Below, piece after piece: positions 6,685-12,254 of a stretch of DNA of 23,419 nt (its first letter is position 1; each line of letters opens with the position of its first letter). The translations under genes were made by a program, and so were the position numbers. Below the pieces are notes generated by a model. That model searched no databases. It saw only the letters and a list, made by a program, of their open reading frames with translations, and was not told where the DNA came from. The DNA lies in the IMG/VR virus record IMGVR_UViG_3300027742_000034, positions 1 to 23,419 of that record. One strand, 5' to 3'. The DNA is from a virus.

Positions 6685-7596
6685 GTGATACCCATCAAAG
6701 CATTAGAATTCAAGTGTGATAGCATACTGCGTGCTGGACTGCGTCAGAGCCTGCGTGGCGCCGATCCCCGCGACATCACAACATCACTACGTGAAGCAGG
6801 GGATCGGCTCACCATCTCCCTCTATGTGCCTCTGTACGCACAAATTCAGAAGACATACCGCGAGGGATACATCTCTGGCGGCAACCTGATAATGCGCCAT
6901 GCCCCCCGCGGCACGATGCTGACCGCAGCCGCACCACTCCCGGCAGAAGACCCGCGGATCGCAAAGGCAACCCGGGATGTGATCTACGGTCTGAAAGATT
7001 CACTCGGCAATCACAAGAACGAGATACAAGCAACCATGCGCGCAGGGTTCGAGCAGGGCGAGTCCATCCCGAAACTGTCTCGCCGCCTCAACCGATACTT
7101 CGACAATAACCGTGCAGCCACGACCCGCATGGCGAGGACAACCACTAATGACGTGTTTAACCGGGCTCACATTGATCGATATGAAGATAGCGGTGTGGTT
7201 GAGGGTGTCCAATACTCGGCTCACATTGACGACCGGACATCAGACATCTGCGAGATGATGAATGGCACCATTTATGGTTTGGGTGATCGTGATATTCAGG
7301 TCCCGCCGCTCCACTTCAATTGTTTGGTTGCCGGGACTCAGGTCCTAACCATCACTGGAATGCAGGATATTGAATCACTGCAAATCAATGATGTGGTTCT
7401 GACTCATCGAAATCGGTACATGCCAGTTACGGATGTTATGAACCGCGTACCGGATGCACTCATCGAAATCAAGACTGCTAATCGCTCCATCCGAGTTACA
7501 CCGAATCACCCAATACTGGTTCAACGAGATGGTGGTTCTGAATGGGTAGCTGCAGGCGATTTGAAAGAAGGCGATTCTGTGGTTGTGGCAGACTGA
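6685..7596 (+). CDS. MuF head morphogenesis protein, N-terminal half fused to split-intein N domain
   Basis: Residues 1-212 are the N-extein of a Phage_Mu_F/SPP1-gp7-type minor head protein: helical region, then ARTTTNDVFNRAHIDRYEDS, YSAHIDDRTSDICEMMNGTI and VPPLHFN. At residue 213 an intein begins: block A CLVAGTQVLTI, block B VTPNHPILV (T272, H275), then WVAAGDLKEGDSVV, ending VVVAD-stop. The 91-residue intein segment lacks block F/G and ends about where natural split inteins (DnaE-like) are cut. The rest of the intein and the protein are encoded at 8289-9155. The annotated start is GTG 6685. An SD-like GGTGAT overlaps it, so initiation may be leaderless or slightly downstream. MuF proteins are packaged in or near the portal. 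Confidence 0.9.
   Translation: MIPIKALEFKCDSILRAGLRQSLRGADPRDITTSLREAGDRLTISLYVPLYAQIQKTYREGYISGGNLIMRHAPRGTMLTAAAPLPAEDPRIAKATRDVIYGLKDSLGNHKNEIQATMRAGFEQGESIPKLSRRLNRYFDNNRAATTRMARTTTNDVFNRAHIDRYEDSGVVEGVQYSAHIDDRTSDICEMMNGTIYGLGDRDIQVPPLHFNCLVAGTQVLTITGMQDIESLQINDVVLTHRNRYMPVTDVMNRVPDALIEIKTANRSIRVTPNHPILVQRDGGSEWVAAGDLKEGDSVVVAD
7321..7596 (+). mobile_element. Split intein, N-terminal fragment
   Basis: Cys213 follows the conserved MuF PPLHFN motif. Blocks A and B are intact (C1; TxxH), with a DLKEGDSV segment near the end. The stop codon is at 7594-7596. Together with the 38-residue C fragment it would make a ~129-residue mini-intein without an endonuclease domain. Confidence 0.88.
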
Positions 7597-8189
7597 TTCC
7601 GTAAAGTATCACAACAGGTCGATACTTTAGAAATATCAAGTTTATATTCATCCCACTTTGATAAAGTGCCCTGTCGGATAGATGCCCCCCCTAAATGGTT
7701 CACTACATCGCCGGGGATAAGCCAGACATGCAAAGGCGTTAGGTCTTTTCGATTGTCAAATGCAAGACATAAAAAGAAGTCTGCTGTGGTATTGTGTTTA
7801 ATTACGAATATCCAATGGCCTCGCTTCCCAAAACATGAGCTCTTAACGTCGATCTTCTTGCCATGATTACAGATGAAATCGTAGCCGGGATTGGTTATTG
7901 GCATTCGTTTAACATCTTTGAATACTTGACTCAAAACGCGTTCCGCAACATGAACGCCGAGATACATTGAACATTCTTTGTTCTCACTCATAGGAAGCTG
8001 CCCTCTTTTGCGGTTCGCCTTCGTCCAGATCGCTCTTACTTTTTCGGGATTTGCTTTTTGCCACAAACGGGTTTGTATACAATTACATTTTACACATATA
8101 TACTCATGTTTTTTCTGACGTGATGCACTCCAATTCTCATCATTTAATACTGCGCCGCACACTCTGCATACTGAATTTGTTTTTGACAT
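7521..8189 (-). CDS. PD-(D/E)XK-type putative homing endonuclease inside split intein, antisense
   Basis: This 222-residue protein is encoded opposite to the MuF halves it separates. The N-terminus has a zinc finger (C8, C11, C32, C35). The core has AERVLSQVF (E83), NPGYDFIC (D104) and KKIDVKSS (D114, K116), a PD-(D/E)XK signature, followed by ADFFLCLAFDNRKDL, VWLIPGDVVNH, GTLSKWDEYKLDISKVSTCC. It is a clear paralogue of the protein at 18966-19592. Homology ends at about residue 199 (nt 7593), exactly where the intein N fragment ends. The last ~23 residues are antisense read-through of intein sequence, so the original stop has been lost. The ATG at 8189 lies ~30 nt after a TATA element, so expression is independent. 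The nuclease role is inferred from motif and location. Confidence 0.82.
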   Translation of the reverse strand: MSKTNSVCRVCGAVLNDENWSASRQKKHEYICVKCNCIQTRLWQKANPEKVRAIWTKANRKRGQLPMSENKECSMYLGVHVAERVLSQVFKDVKRMPITNPGYDFICNHGKKIDVKSSCFGKRGHWIFVIKHNTTADFFLCLAFDNRKDLTPLHVWLIPGDVVNHLGGASIRQGTLSKWDEYKLDISKVSTCCDTLRNQSATTTESPSFKSPAATHSEPPSR

Positions 8190-8216
8190 GGTAACAAAGT
8201 TTAATTAGTCTCGAGA

Positions 8217-8227
8217 CCATATAAATG
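8217..8227. promoter_or_regulatory. TATA element between endonuclease and MuF C-terminal half
   Basis: The minus strand reads CATTTATATGG, centred ~33 nt from the endonuclease ATG (8189), giving a near-leaderless transcript. The plus-strand reading CCATATAAATG could serve the rightward MuF C-terminal gene, with a start near 8250. Confidence 0.5.
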
Positions 8228-8231
8228 TTAT

Positions 8232-8276
8232 GATGGCAGTGCATCCTTTTAAAAGGCATGGTAACACGCTGCCATC
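8232..8276 (+). repeat. Inverted repeat upstream of intein C fragment
   Basis: Perfect 8-nt arms GATGGCAG (8232-8239) and CTGCCATC (8269-8276) enclose the 12-nt palindrome CCTTTTAAAAGG (8245-8256). The right arm ends 6 nt before the GAGG ribosome binding site of the downstream gene, so an RNA stem could influence its translation. Alternatively it is an operator. Confidence 0.55.
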
Positions 8277-8288
8277 TTCTTTGAGGAA

Positions 8289-8402
8289 ATGATGAATACT
8301 GAAACAATCACATCGGTCAAACCGGTTACACCAGAACCAGTTTACAATATCTCCGTAGCAATCGAAGAAAGTTATACAGCTAATGGTGTTGTGGTTCACA
8401 AT
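8289..8402 (+). mobile_element. Split intein, C-terminal fragment (38 aa)
   Basis: The length (38 residues) is close to the ~36-residue C fragments of natural split inteins. The penultimate His, terminal Asn and +1 Cys are all present, so splicing chemistry appears intact. Confidence 0.88.
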
Positions 8403-9155
8403 TGCAGATCCCGATTGGTCCCTTACTTCGGGCGAATTCCTGGAGCCAGAGACTTCAAAAAGGAATTTGATGCCGAGTTTATCAAGCGCGCCGAATCCAC
8501 GCGAGACGTGTTCCGAAAACGCTTCTGGTCGCCCATGCCGCACACAAAGGCATCCGCACCATATCAGCGATCATATTTCCAGAAATCCGACATCAAGACC
8601 ATCACGAACGGACTGAACCTGGCGATCAAAGAAGAGCGCACCGCAAAAGCCGTCCCTGACATTGTGCCGCTTGAACGACTTAAAACGGCGCTACGATACC
8701 GAAAGAGTGACCCAGATAAAACCGTGATCATCGATCGGTTTGGAAAATCACTGATGCTCGATAAGTTTGAAGAGCGCGACATCGTCCGCTCGATCAAATT
8801 GCTGATCGGGCAAACCGACGACAAGCTTGCACGTGAAGCCGTGAAACGGAAAAAGACGATTGAAGCAGCGTGGAAAGATGTTCTCACCACCCGGAAAGGG
8901 ATTGCACGTATGGAAAAAGATGTGGCATATTACGAGAAACAGATCGTGAAGTATCCGGATCGTGCGGTTGAGTATCGAAAGTATGTAGCGCAGGACAAGC
9001 GTGTTATCGAGACCGCCCGGGCGCAGGAGGCGGGACAGATTCGAGAATGGAACCGGTACAAGAGTATGAAGCCATCTGCCACCACATCATCGCTCGAATC
9101 CGAAAAGGAGAGATACAAAGACATGCTCGATGAATTCAAGTTCCAGAAGAGATAG
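8289..9155 (+). CDS. Split-intein C domain fused to C-terminal half of MuF head protein
   Basis: Residues 1-38 are a split-intein C fragment: block F VYNISVAIEESYTANG and block G VVVHN (H37, N38), followed by Cys39 as the +1 extein residue. The extein continues CRSRLVPYFGRIPGARDFKK, which joins the VPPLHFN end of the N half to restore the MuF signature P-P-x-H-x-N-C-R-S. The following ~230 residues are charged and largely helical (KDVAYYEKQIVKYPDRAVEY, EKERYKDMLDEFKFQKR). A GAGG ribosome binding site precedes tandem ATGs (8289, 8292), the second with better spacing. A functional head protein would need trans-splicing with 6685-7596. No frame on the plus strand bridges 7597-8288. Confidence 0.9.
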   Translation: MMNTETITSVKPVTPEPVYNISVAIEESYTANGVVVHNCRSRLVPYFGRIPGARDFKKEFDAEFIKRAESTRDVFRKRFWSPMPHTKASAPYQRSYFQKSDIKTITNGLNLAIKEERTAKAVPDIVPLERLKTALRYRKSDPDKTVIIDRFGKSLMLDKFEERDIVRSIKLLIGQTDDKLAREAVKRKKTIEAAWKDVLTTRKGIARMEKDVAYYEKQIVKYPDRAVEYRKYVAQDKRVIETARAQEAGQIREWNRYKSMKPSATTSSLESEKERYKDMLDEFKFQKR

Positions 9156-9174
9156 ATCGGAAAGGAGAGAAGGT

Positions 9175-9199
9175 GGCGCGGGACGAACAAACCCGCGCC
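9175..9199 (+). terminator. GC-rich hairpin after MuF C half
   Basis: A perfect 8-bp stem GGCGCGGG/CCCGCGCC with a 9-nt loop lies 20 nt after the MuF stop codon, in the convergent gap. On the minus strand it is followed by a pyrimidine-rich run. It could be a terminator or a transcript-end stabiliser. An SD-like GGAGAG and GTG just before it also open a 76-codon frame, which is not supported further. Confidence 0.45.
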
Positions 9200-9246
9200 A
9201 ACGATAACCACACCACGCCCCAAAACCCTACAGTGGATACAAATGG

Positions 9247-9282
9247 CAAACTATACTCTGTTCCGTGGGGTCTTATAGTTTG
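9247..9282 (-). terminator. Hairpin over the end of the small-gene operon
   Basis: The perfect 9-nt inverted repeat CAAACTATA/TATAGTTTG (9247-9255 and 9274-9282) spans the stop codon of the last gene of the leftward small-gene cluster, with an 18-nt loop. It is a plausible transcript end for that operon. Confidence 0.45.
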
Positions 9283-9416
9283 TGGTCATCAACAAGTTTC
9301 AAGAACACTTGTATCCTGTCGCCTTCCGCGATGCCGTGCGCCTTGCACGCCTGGTATATGTTTGCCCGAAACTGTTTCTGAACGAACGTCGTTCCGGCGT
9401 TGATCATCTCAGTCAT
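9273..9416 (-). CDS. Small hypothetical protein (47 aa), last of small-gene cluster
   Basis: The protein begins MTEMINAGTTFVQKQFRANI and ends GDRIQVFLKLVDDHKL. The start at 9416 is chosen because AGGAGG lies 9 nt upstream. A longer frame extends further upstream, but that part is antisense to nothing and overlaps a better-supported gene in another frame. It overlaps the upstream gene by 8 nt. The family is unknown. The strand-rich end with a GDRIQV phrase is reminiscent of AbrB-like swapped hairpins, but this is weak. Confidence 0.65.
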   Translation of the reverse strand: MTEMINAGTTFVQKQFRANIYQACKAHGIAEGDRIQVFLKLVDDHKL

Positions 9417-9579
9417 TCTTATGTGCCTCCTTGTATTTTGCCAGTCCTGCGCGCATGGCTGCAGAATACGCCGAGAAGCCAACGGCGTTCTCGACGTATG
9501 CCTTTGTTGATTTGCGTGTTGCCCTGCCGTGCTTCGCGAACTCTGCACGAATTATGTTCAGTGCCGTGTCCCGGTTCAT
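9409..9579 (-). CDS. Small basic hypothetical protein (56 aa)
   Basis: The protein starts MNRDTALNIIRAEFAKHGRA, continues TRKSTKAYVENAVGFSAYSA and ends KYKEAHKND. It is basic and predicted helical throughout. Its ATG follows the upstream stop directly (GTGTGAATG), its end overlaps the next start, and its last codons contain the AGGAGG site of the next gene. The tight packing supports a real gene of unknown function. Confidence 0.7.
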   Translation of the reverse strand: MNRDTALNIIRAEFAKHGRATRKSTKAYVENAVGFSAYSAAMRAGLAKYKEAHKND

Positions 9580-9690
9580 TCACACCACCTGCTCGAGCAC
9601 GACGTCATCGCCAAGCATCCTGTGTATCTGCTCTGTGATCCATGGAAGCGATGCGCCGTCGGGTATGTTGCTTATGACTATTTTAGGCAT
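9580..9690 (-). CDS. Very small hypothetical protein (36 aa)
   Basis: The frame begins MPKIVISNIPDGASLPWITE and ends MLGDDVVLEQVV. It starts 6 nt after the preceding stop, with GGCGGTGAGT as the ribosome binding site, and its stop abuts the next ATG. Support comes from packing only. Confidence 0.55.
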   Translation of the reverse strand: MPKIVISNIPDGASLPWITEQIHRMLGDDVVLEQVV

Positions 9691-9696
9691 TCTTAC

Positions 9697-9831
9697 TCAC
9701 CGCCCGTATACGGTCATTTCGATTTCCTCGCCGCTTTCGGTTGTTGCGATTATCTTCTTGTACCGCCCATGGTTAGGGATGTCCTTCGCGTATTCGGAAA
9801 TGGATTCGTTCCCGGTGTCTATTTGTGTCAT
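9697..9831 (-). CDS. Small hypothetical protein (44 aa)
   Basis: The frame begins MTQIDTGNESISEYAKDIPN, contains RYKKIIATTESGEEIEM and ends VYGR. AGAAGGAGTAG precedes its ATG at good spacing. It is acidic, with an alpha/beta pattern, and belongs to no family I recognise. Confidence 0.65.
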   Translation of the reverse strand: MTQIDTGNESISEYAKDIPNHGRYKKIIATTESGEEIEMTVYGR

Positions 9832-9844
9832 CGCTCTACTCCTT

Positions 9845-9982
9845 CTAGAAAAGCTCGTCGCGCAGTTCTGCTATCCGCAGCAATTTTTGTTGTGCGAGCG
9901 TGTAACTGCCGTTTTCGATGTCGATGATGGTGCAAGCGGCGAGATGGTCGATTTCTCTTATGGCGTCGGATGTTTGTGTCAT
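9845..9982 (-). CDS. Small helical hypothetical protein (45 aa)
   Basis: The frame begins MTQTSDAIREIDHLAACTII and ends QQKLLRIAELRDELF, a likely coiled helix. It is preceded by the recurrent leader AGGACGTGAAACAACA (AGGACGTGA at 9998-9990). It shares the MTQ opening with the next gene downstream. Function unknown. Confidence 0.7.
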   Translation of the reverse strand: MTQTSDAIREIDHLAACTIIDIENGSYTLAQQKLLRIAELRDELF

Positions 9983-9996
9983 TGTTGTTTCACGTC

Positions 9997-10344
9997 CTAA
10001 AAAGTGATCTCTCGACCTATCTCTATGATTTCGTCTCGTTTTGAGATTAGCTCATCATAATAATCGTCCTCGTCGCTGATGGCTGATATGGATTCTCCGA
10101 GATATTCGTCGTCGGTTTCGGTGATGGTAATGTTTCTCCAGCTGCCGCCCATCTGCCCATGCTCCGTCTCTTCGATCAGAACGAATGGTTCAAAAGGGAC
10201 ATGTTTGACAGTCGTGATTACGAGATTCCCATCACGATACCGGTCTTCTCGCCTCCATATCTCGTGTTCTACGATGCTTATCTTTATCTCGACAGCGACA
10301 TGGTCTGAAGTGTCGATATATGAGTTTGTGTGAATATAGTTCAT
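9997..10344 (-). CDS. Acidic hypothetical protein (115 aa)
   Basis: The start at 10344 (MNYIHTNSYIDTSDHVAVEI) is favoured by GAGGTG placed 6 nt upstream. Earlier in-frame GTG/ATG codons at 10353 and 10347 are too close to or inside that site. The protein is beta-rich with EIKISIVEHEIWRRED and LVITTVKHVPFEPFVLIEET, then a very acidic segment (SAISDEDDYYDELI). It follows the 72-residue gene directly. The strong acidity would fit a DNA-mimic or anti-defence protein, but this is speculation. No family is recognised. Confidence 0.7.
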   Translation of the reverse strand: MNYIHTNSYIDTSDHVAVEIKISIVEHEIWRREDRYRDGNLVITTVKHVPFEPFVLIEETEHGQMGGSWRNITITETDDEYLGESISAISDEDDYYDELISKRDEIIEIGREITF

Positions 10345-10354
10345 CATTGCCACC

Positions 10355-10573
10355 TCAAAAGTTTCGCTCGAGTTCAGAGAGATGTTCGATCGCGTCCTGA
10401 ATCTCTCTTATCTTTTTCAGCTCGCTTTCGTAGTATGCCTGCGTCTCCCGCTTCTGCAGTTTCTCTTCGTCTGTGCTCACTTTCGTGTACTGGTGCTCAA
10501 TCTTCCGGGTCTGCGTCTTTGCCTGAAGATCGTTCCAGTACTCGGTTTTCTGTTCGATTGTTTCGGTTGTCAT
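10355..10573 (-). CDS. Charged coiled-coil hypothetical protein (72 aa)
   Basis: The protein begins MTTETIEQKTEYWNDLQAKT and is almost entirely charged helix (EKLQKRETQAYYESELKKIR, EIQDAIEHLSELER). Its ATG overlaps the upstream stop as ATGA (10573-10570), and the AGGACGTGA leader (10589-10581) forms the last codons of the upstream gene. Function unknown. Confidence 0.75.
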   Translation of the reverse strand: MTTETIEQKTEYWNDLQAKTQTRKIEHQYTKVSTDEEKLQKRETQAYYESELKKIREIQDAIEHLSELERNF

Positions 10574-10797
10574 TGTTGATTCACGTCCTGTTCATGTCTG
10601 CAGCGGTTCATGTCTGCAGCGCATTCGTAGATTGTCTCGATTGCTTTATCAAGAATCAGGCTTTGCGTGAAAGGTGATGCCTGCGCAAATCCTATGGTGT
10701 GAAGACCTTTGCTTCTTGTTGAGAGTGCAAGCGCAAAGCCGTGTTGGTTTGCGTATGCCTGTATGTGTGCTATCCGATTGTTTGCTGTTGTTGTCAT
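10570..10797 (-). CDS. First gene of small-gene cluster (75 aa)
   Basis: The protein begins MTTTANNRIAHIQAYANQHG, includes FALALSTRSKGLHTIGFAQA and ends MNRCRHEQDVNQQ. It is the first gene after the operator-like promoter at 10798-10877 and carries the AGGACGTGAATCAACA leader. No family is recognised. The cluster it opens is probably early-expressed (inference from small genes plus regulated promoter). Confidence 0.75.
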   Translation of the reverse strand: MTTTANNRIAHIQAYANQHGFALALSTRSKGLHTIGFAQASPFTQSLILDKAIETIYECAADMNRCRHEQDVNQQ

Positions 10798-10877
10798 TGT
10801 TGATTCACGTCCTATATCAGTATCGTACTGATATAGTATTACATTGTATCTGATACTATATAAAGGTATCGGATACC
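10798..10877 (-). promoter_or_regulatory. Operator-like promoter with 5' hairpin and AGGACGTGA leader
   Basis: A TATA box TTTATATA (10864-10857) is flanked by two palindromes of the form GTATC-n-GATAC (10846-10856 and 10865-10877). About 26 nt downstream, where the transcript should begin, lies a perfect 11-bp hairpin (10812-10836, 3-nt loop), followed at once by AGGACGTGAATCAACA and the ATG. The palindromes suggest repressor binding across the TATA box. Confidence 0.7.
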
Positions 10878-10967
10878 AATACCAAACTAAAGATGTTTAG
10901 CAAGTGATAAAAGTAAAACCACTAATATTACTATACTATATAATATAATACTATTTTGATTATAAGG

Positions 10968-11528
10968 TTAGTATGGCATGAATCGAGACGATCCACCCGA
11001 CGGCACCGGTAACGGAGAATCAAACTGCAGCGGCTGCTCGATGAACAATTCGGTCAATGCCCACACAAGCGCATCAATCCTATTCGGTGAATACTTCGAT
11101 TCCCCTGGCACCCACGACACCATCTCATCCTCCAACGCCGAAAACTCTCCAACGTGATGGACGACGCCCTTCTCGTAGCGCGCAACGATTGGCTCTGCCC
11201 TAACCGCCTTTCCCCGGGACGCATGGACATTCTTATATCGGCATACCTGGTCCGAAGCCGCCGCCGCTCCGATGATTGTCGCTTCAACCATCAAGCCTCC
11301 AAAGTTTGCCTCTGCAACAATACAATCCGCTCGCCAGCTGGTAAAAGCATTTATCACAGTGGATGACCATTCTCCGGGTGTGCCTGTCATGCTTTTATCA
11401 TCCAGCACATACCCGTGCTCATCAAAACCTTTTCCGGCGACTACAATTCCACACTCAGTAATAATTCCCCCGGGCGGGTCTACACCAACAACGATTCGTT
11501 GCATGTCTGATAATTTTATTGTTCTCAT
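10968..11528 (-). CDS. terL: Terminase large subunit, C-terminal nuclease half
   Basis: These 186 residues form the RNase H-like nuclease domain that cuts packaged DNA. Motifs: RIVVGVDPPGG (D17), DCIVAEANFGG (E73) and PNRIDALVWA (D152), plus the typical SRGKAVRAEPIVARYEKG segment. The ATPase half is encoded separately at 12255-13010. The ATG (11528) overlaps the stop of the HNH gene as ATGA, so translation is probably coupled to the inserted cassette. The first few residues (MRTIKLSDMQ) correspond to the inter-domain linker. All acidic catalytic residues are kept, so the half-protein may be active if it pairs with the ATPase half. Confidence 0.92.
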   Translation of the reverse strand: MRTIKLSDMQRIVVGVDPPGGIITECGIVVAGKGFDEHGYVLDDKSMTGTPGEWSSTVINAFTSWRADCIVAEANFGGLMVEATIIGAAAASDQVCRYKNVHASRGKAVRAEPIVARYEKGVVHHVGEFSALEDEMVSWVPGESKYSPNRIDALVWALTELFIEQPLQFDSPLPVPSGGSSRFMPY

Positions 11529-12097
11529 TTCGTAGCTTCCGTTAACTGTTGCTTGAGTGCGGCAACTTGTTTTTCTAAATCAACTATTTTATTATCCCGT
11601 TTTATTATTTCATGTTCCCACATTTTAGACGGACAGTGATGTGCTTCCGAGGGCAGCAATTCCAAATTCCCAATGCGATTATCATCTCTAATTCCATTCT
11701 TATGGTGAACAATTTCCCATTTCTTGAGGCAACGATTAATATGTTTTGCCATGACTAATCTGTGCTCGCGCACGTATCCCCTCACACCGACCATTGAAGA
11801 AAAAAGAACTTGTTCATCAGGGGTTAAACGAACATTAATATAACCATCTTTTCGCCATATACCACCATTCCATCTTACGTTTTCCACTCCCTGCTTTGTT
11901 GCACGCCTAACGTTCTTTTTGGCAGAGCATGATTTACAAATTACATTACGCGGTTTCTTTTTATAAACGATGTACTGTACCCATCGTTCCTTACCGCATT
12001 CCTCACAAGCTTGCCAAATATAACTACCGCTCCCCCTATCTCCATATTTTTTCCCTATCTCGCTTGCTCTTCGGATTTCGTTTATTTCAGGCATCAT
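11525..12097 (-). CDS. HNH endonuclease in terminase-splitting cassette
   Basis: This 190-residue protein has an N-terminal zinc-binding segment (CEECGKERW, then CKSC, C31/C34/C54/C57), a WNGGIWRKDGYINVR region, the HNH core VREHRLVMAKHI, VHHKNGIRDDNRIGNLEL (H131, H132, N140, N144) and a C-terminal coiled coil (KIVDLEKQVAALKQQL). This is the HNH_3 type frequent in free-standing homing endonucleases of phages. It overlaps the DUF2080-type gene upstream by 11 nt and the terminase C half downstream as ATGA. It is more AT-rich and Lys-rich than the terminase halves, consistent with acquisition. A second ATG at 12094 is an alternative start. Confidence 0.9.
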   Translation of the reverse strand: MMPEINEIRRASEIGKKYGDRGSGSYIWQACEECGKERWVQYIVYKKKPRNVICKSCSAKKNVRRATKQGVENVRWNGGIWRKDGYINVRLTPDEQVLFSSMVGVRGYVREHRLVMAKHINRCLKKWEIVHHKNGIRDDNRIGNLELLPSEAHHCPSKMWEHEIIKRDNKIVDLEKQVAALKQQLTEATK

Positions 12098-12218
12098 CTT
12101 TAAGTACCACTACAACGGTTTTTCCAATCCATGCTTTTGGCACATATAACCGACCACTTGCGCCGCCATCTCCAACAACCTTCTCTCGCGCTTCGACACC
12201 TTTCAATTTGAATTCCAT
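12087..12218 (-). CDS. DUF2080-type transposon-associated small protein (43 aa)
   Basis: The frame begins MEFKLKGVEAREKVV and carries GRLYVPKAWIGKTVVVVL, the signature of the archaeal DUF2080 ('transposon-encoded') family, a small AbrB-like fold. The ATG lies 25 nt from a strong TATA box, so the message should be leaderless. It overlaps the HNH gene. Its presence marks the interruption between the terminase halves as a mobile cassette. Its function is unknown, with DNA binding possible. Confidence 0.8.
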   Translation of the reverse strand: MEFKLKGVEAREKVVGDGGASGRLYVPKAWIGKTVVVVLKDDA

Positions 12219-12237
12219 ACTTATAGTTAGTAATTGG

Positions 12238-12254
12238 TTATATATAAGCTTTTC
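12238..12254 (-). promoter_or_regulatory. BRE/TATA promoter of the terminase-splitting cassette
   Basis: The minus strand reads GAAAAGC followed by TTATATATAA, a textbook archaeal BRE-TATA arrangement. Its centre is ~25 nt from ATG 12218. It lies immediately after the stop codon of the terminase N half (12255), inside the inserted segment. Confidence 0.75.

Noticed and set aside
9173-9403. 76-codon plus-strand frame with a GGAGAG site before a GTG start, after the MuF C half
   Set aside because: Its second half is antisense to the better-supported small gene at 9273-9416, and its beginning is a GC hairpin. Composition turns Arg/Cys-rich, as in shadow frames.
11529-12254. Group I intron or archaeal bulge-helix-bulge intron as the terminase interruption
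   Set aside because: No conserved core or bulge-helix-bulge pairing was recognised by eye. The start-stop overlaps and own promoter favour two separately translated halves, though splicing was not excluded.
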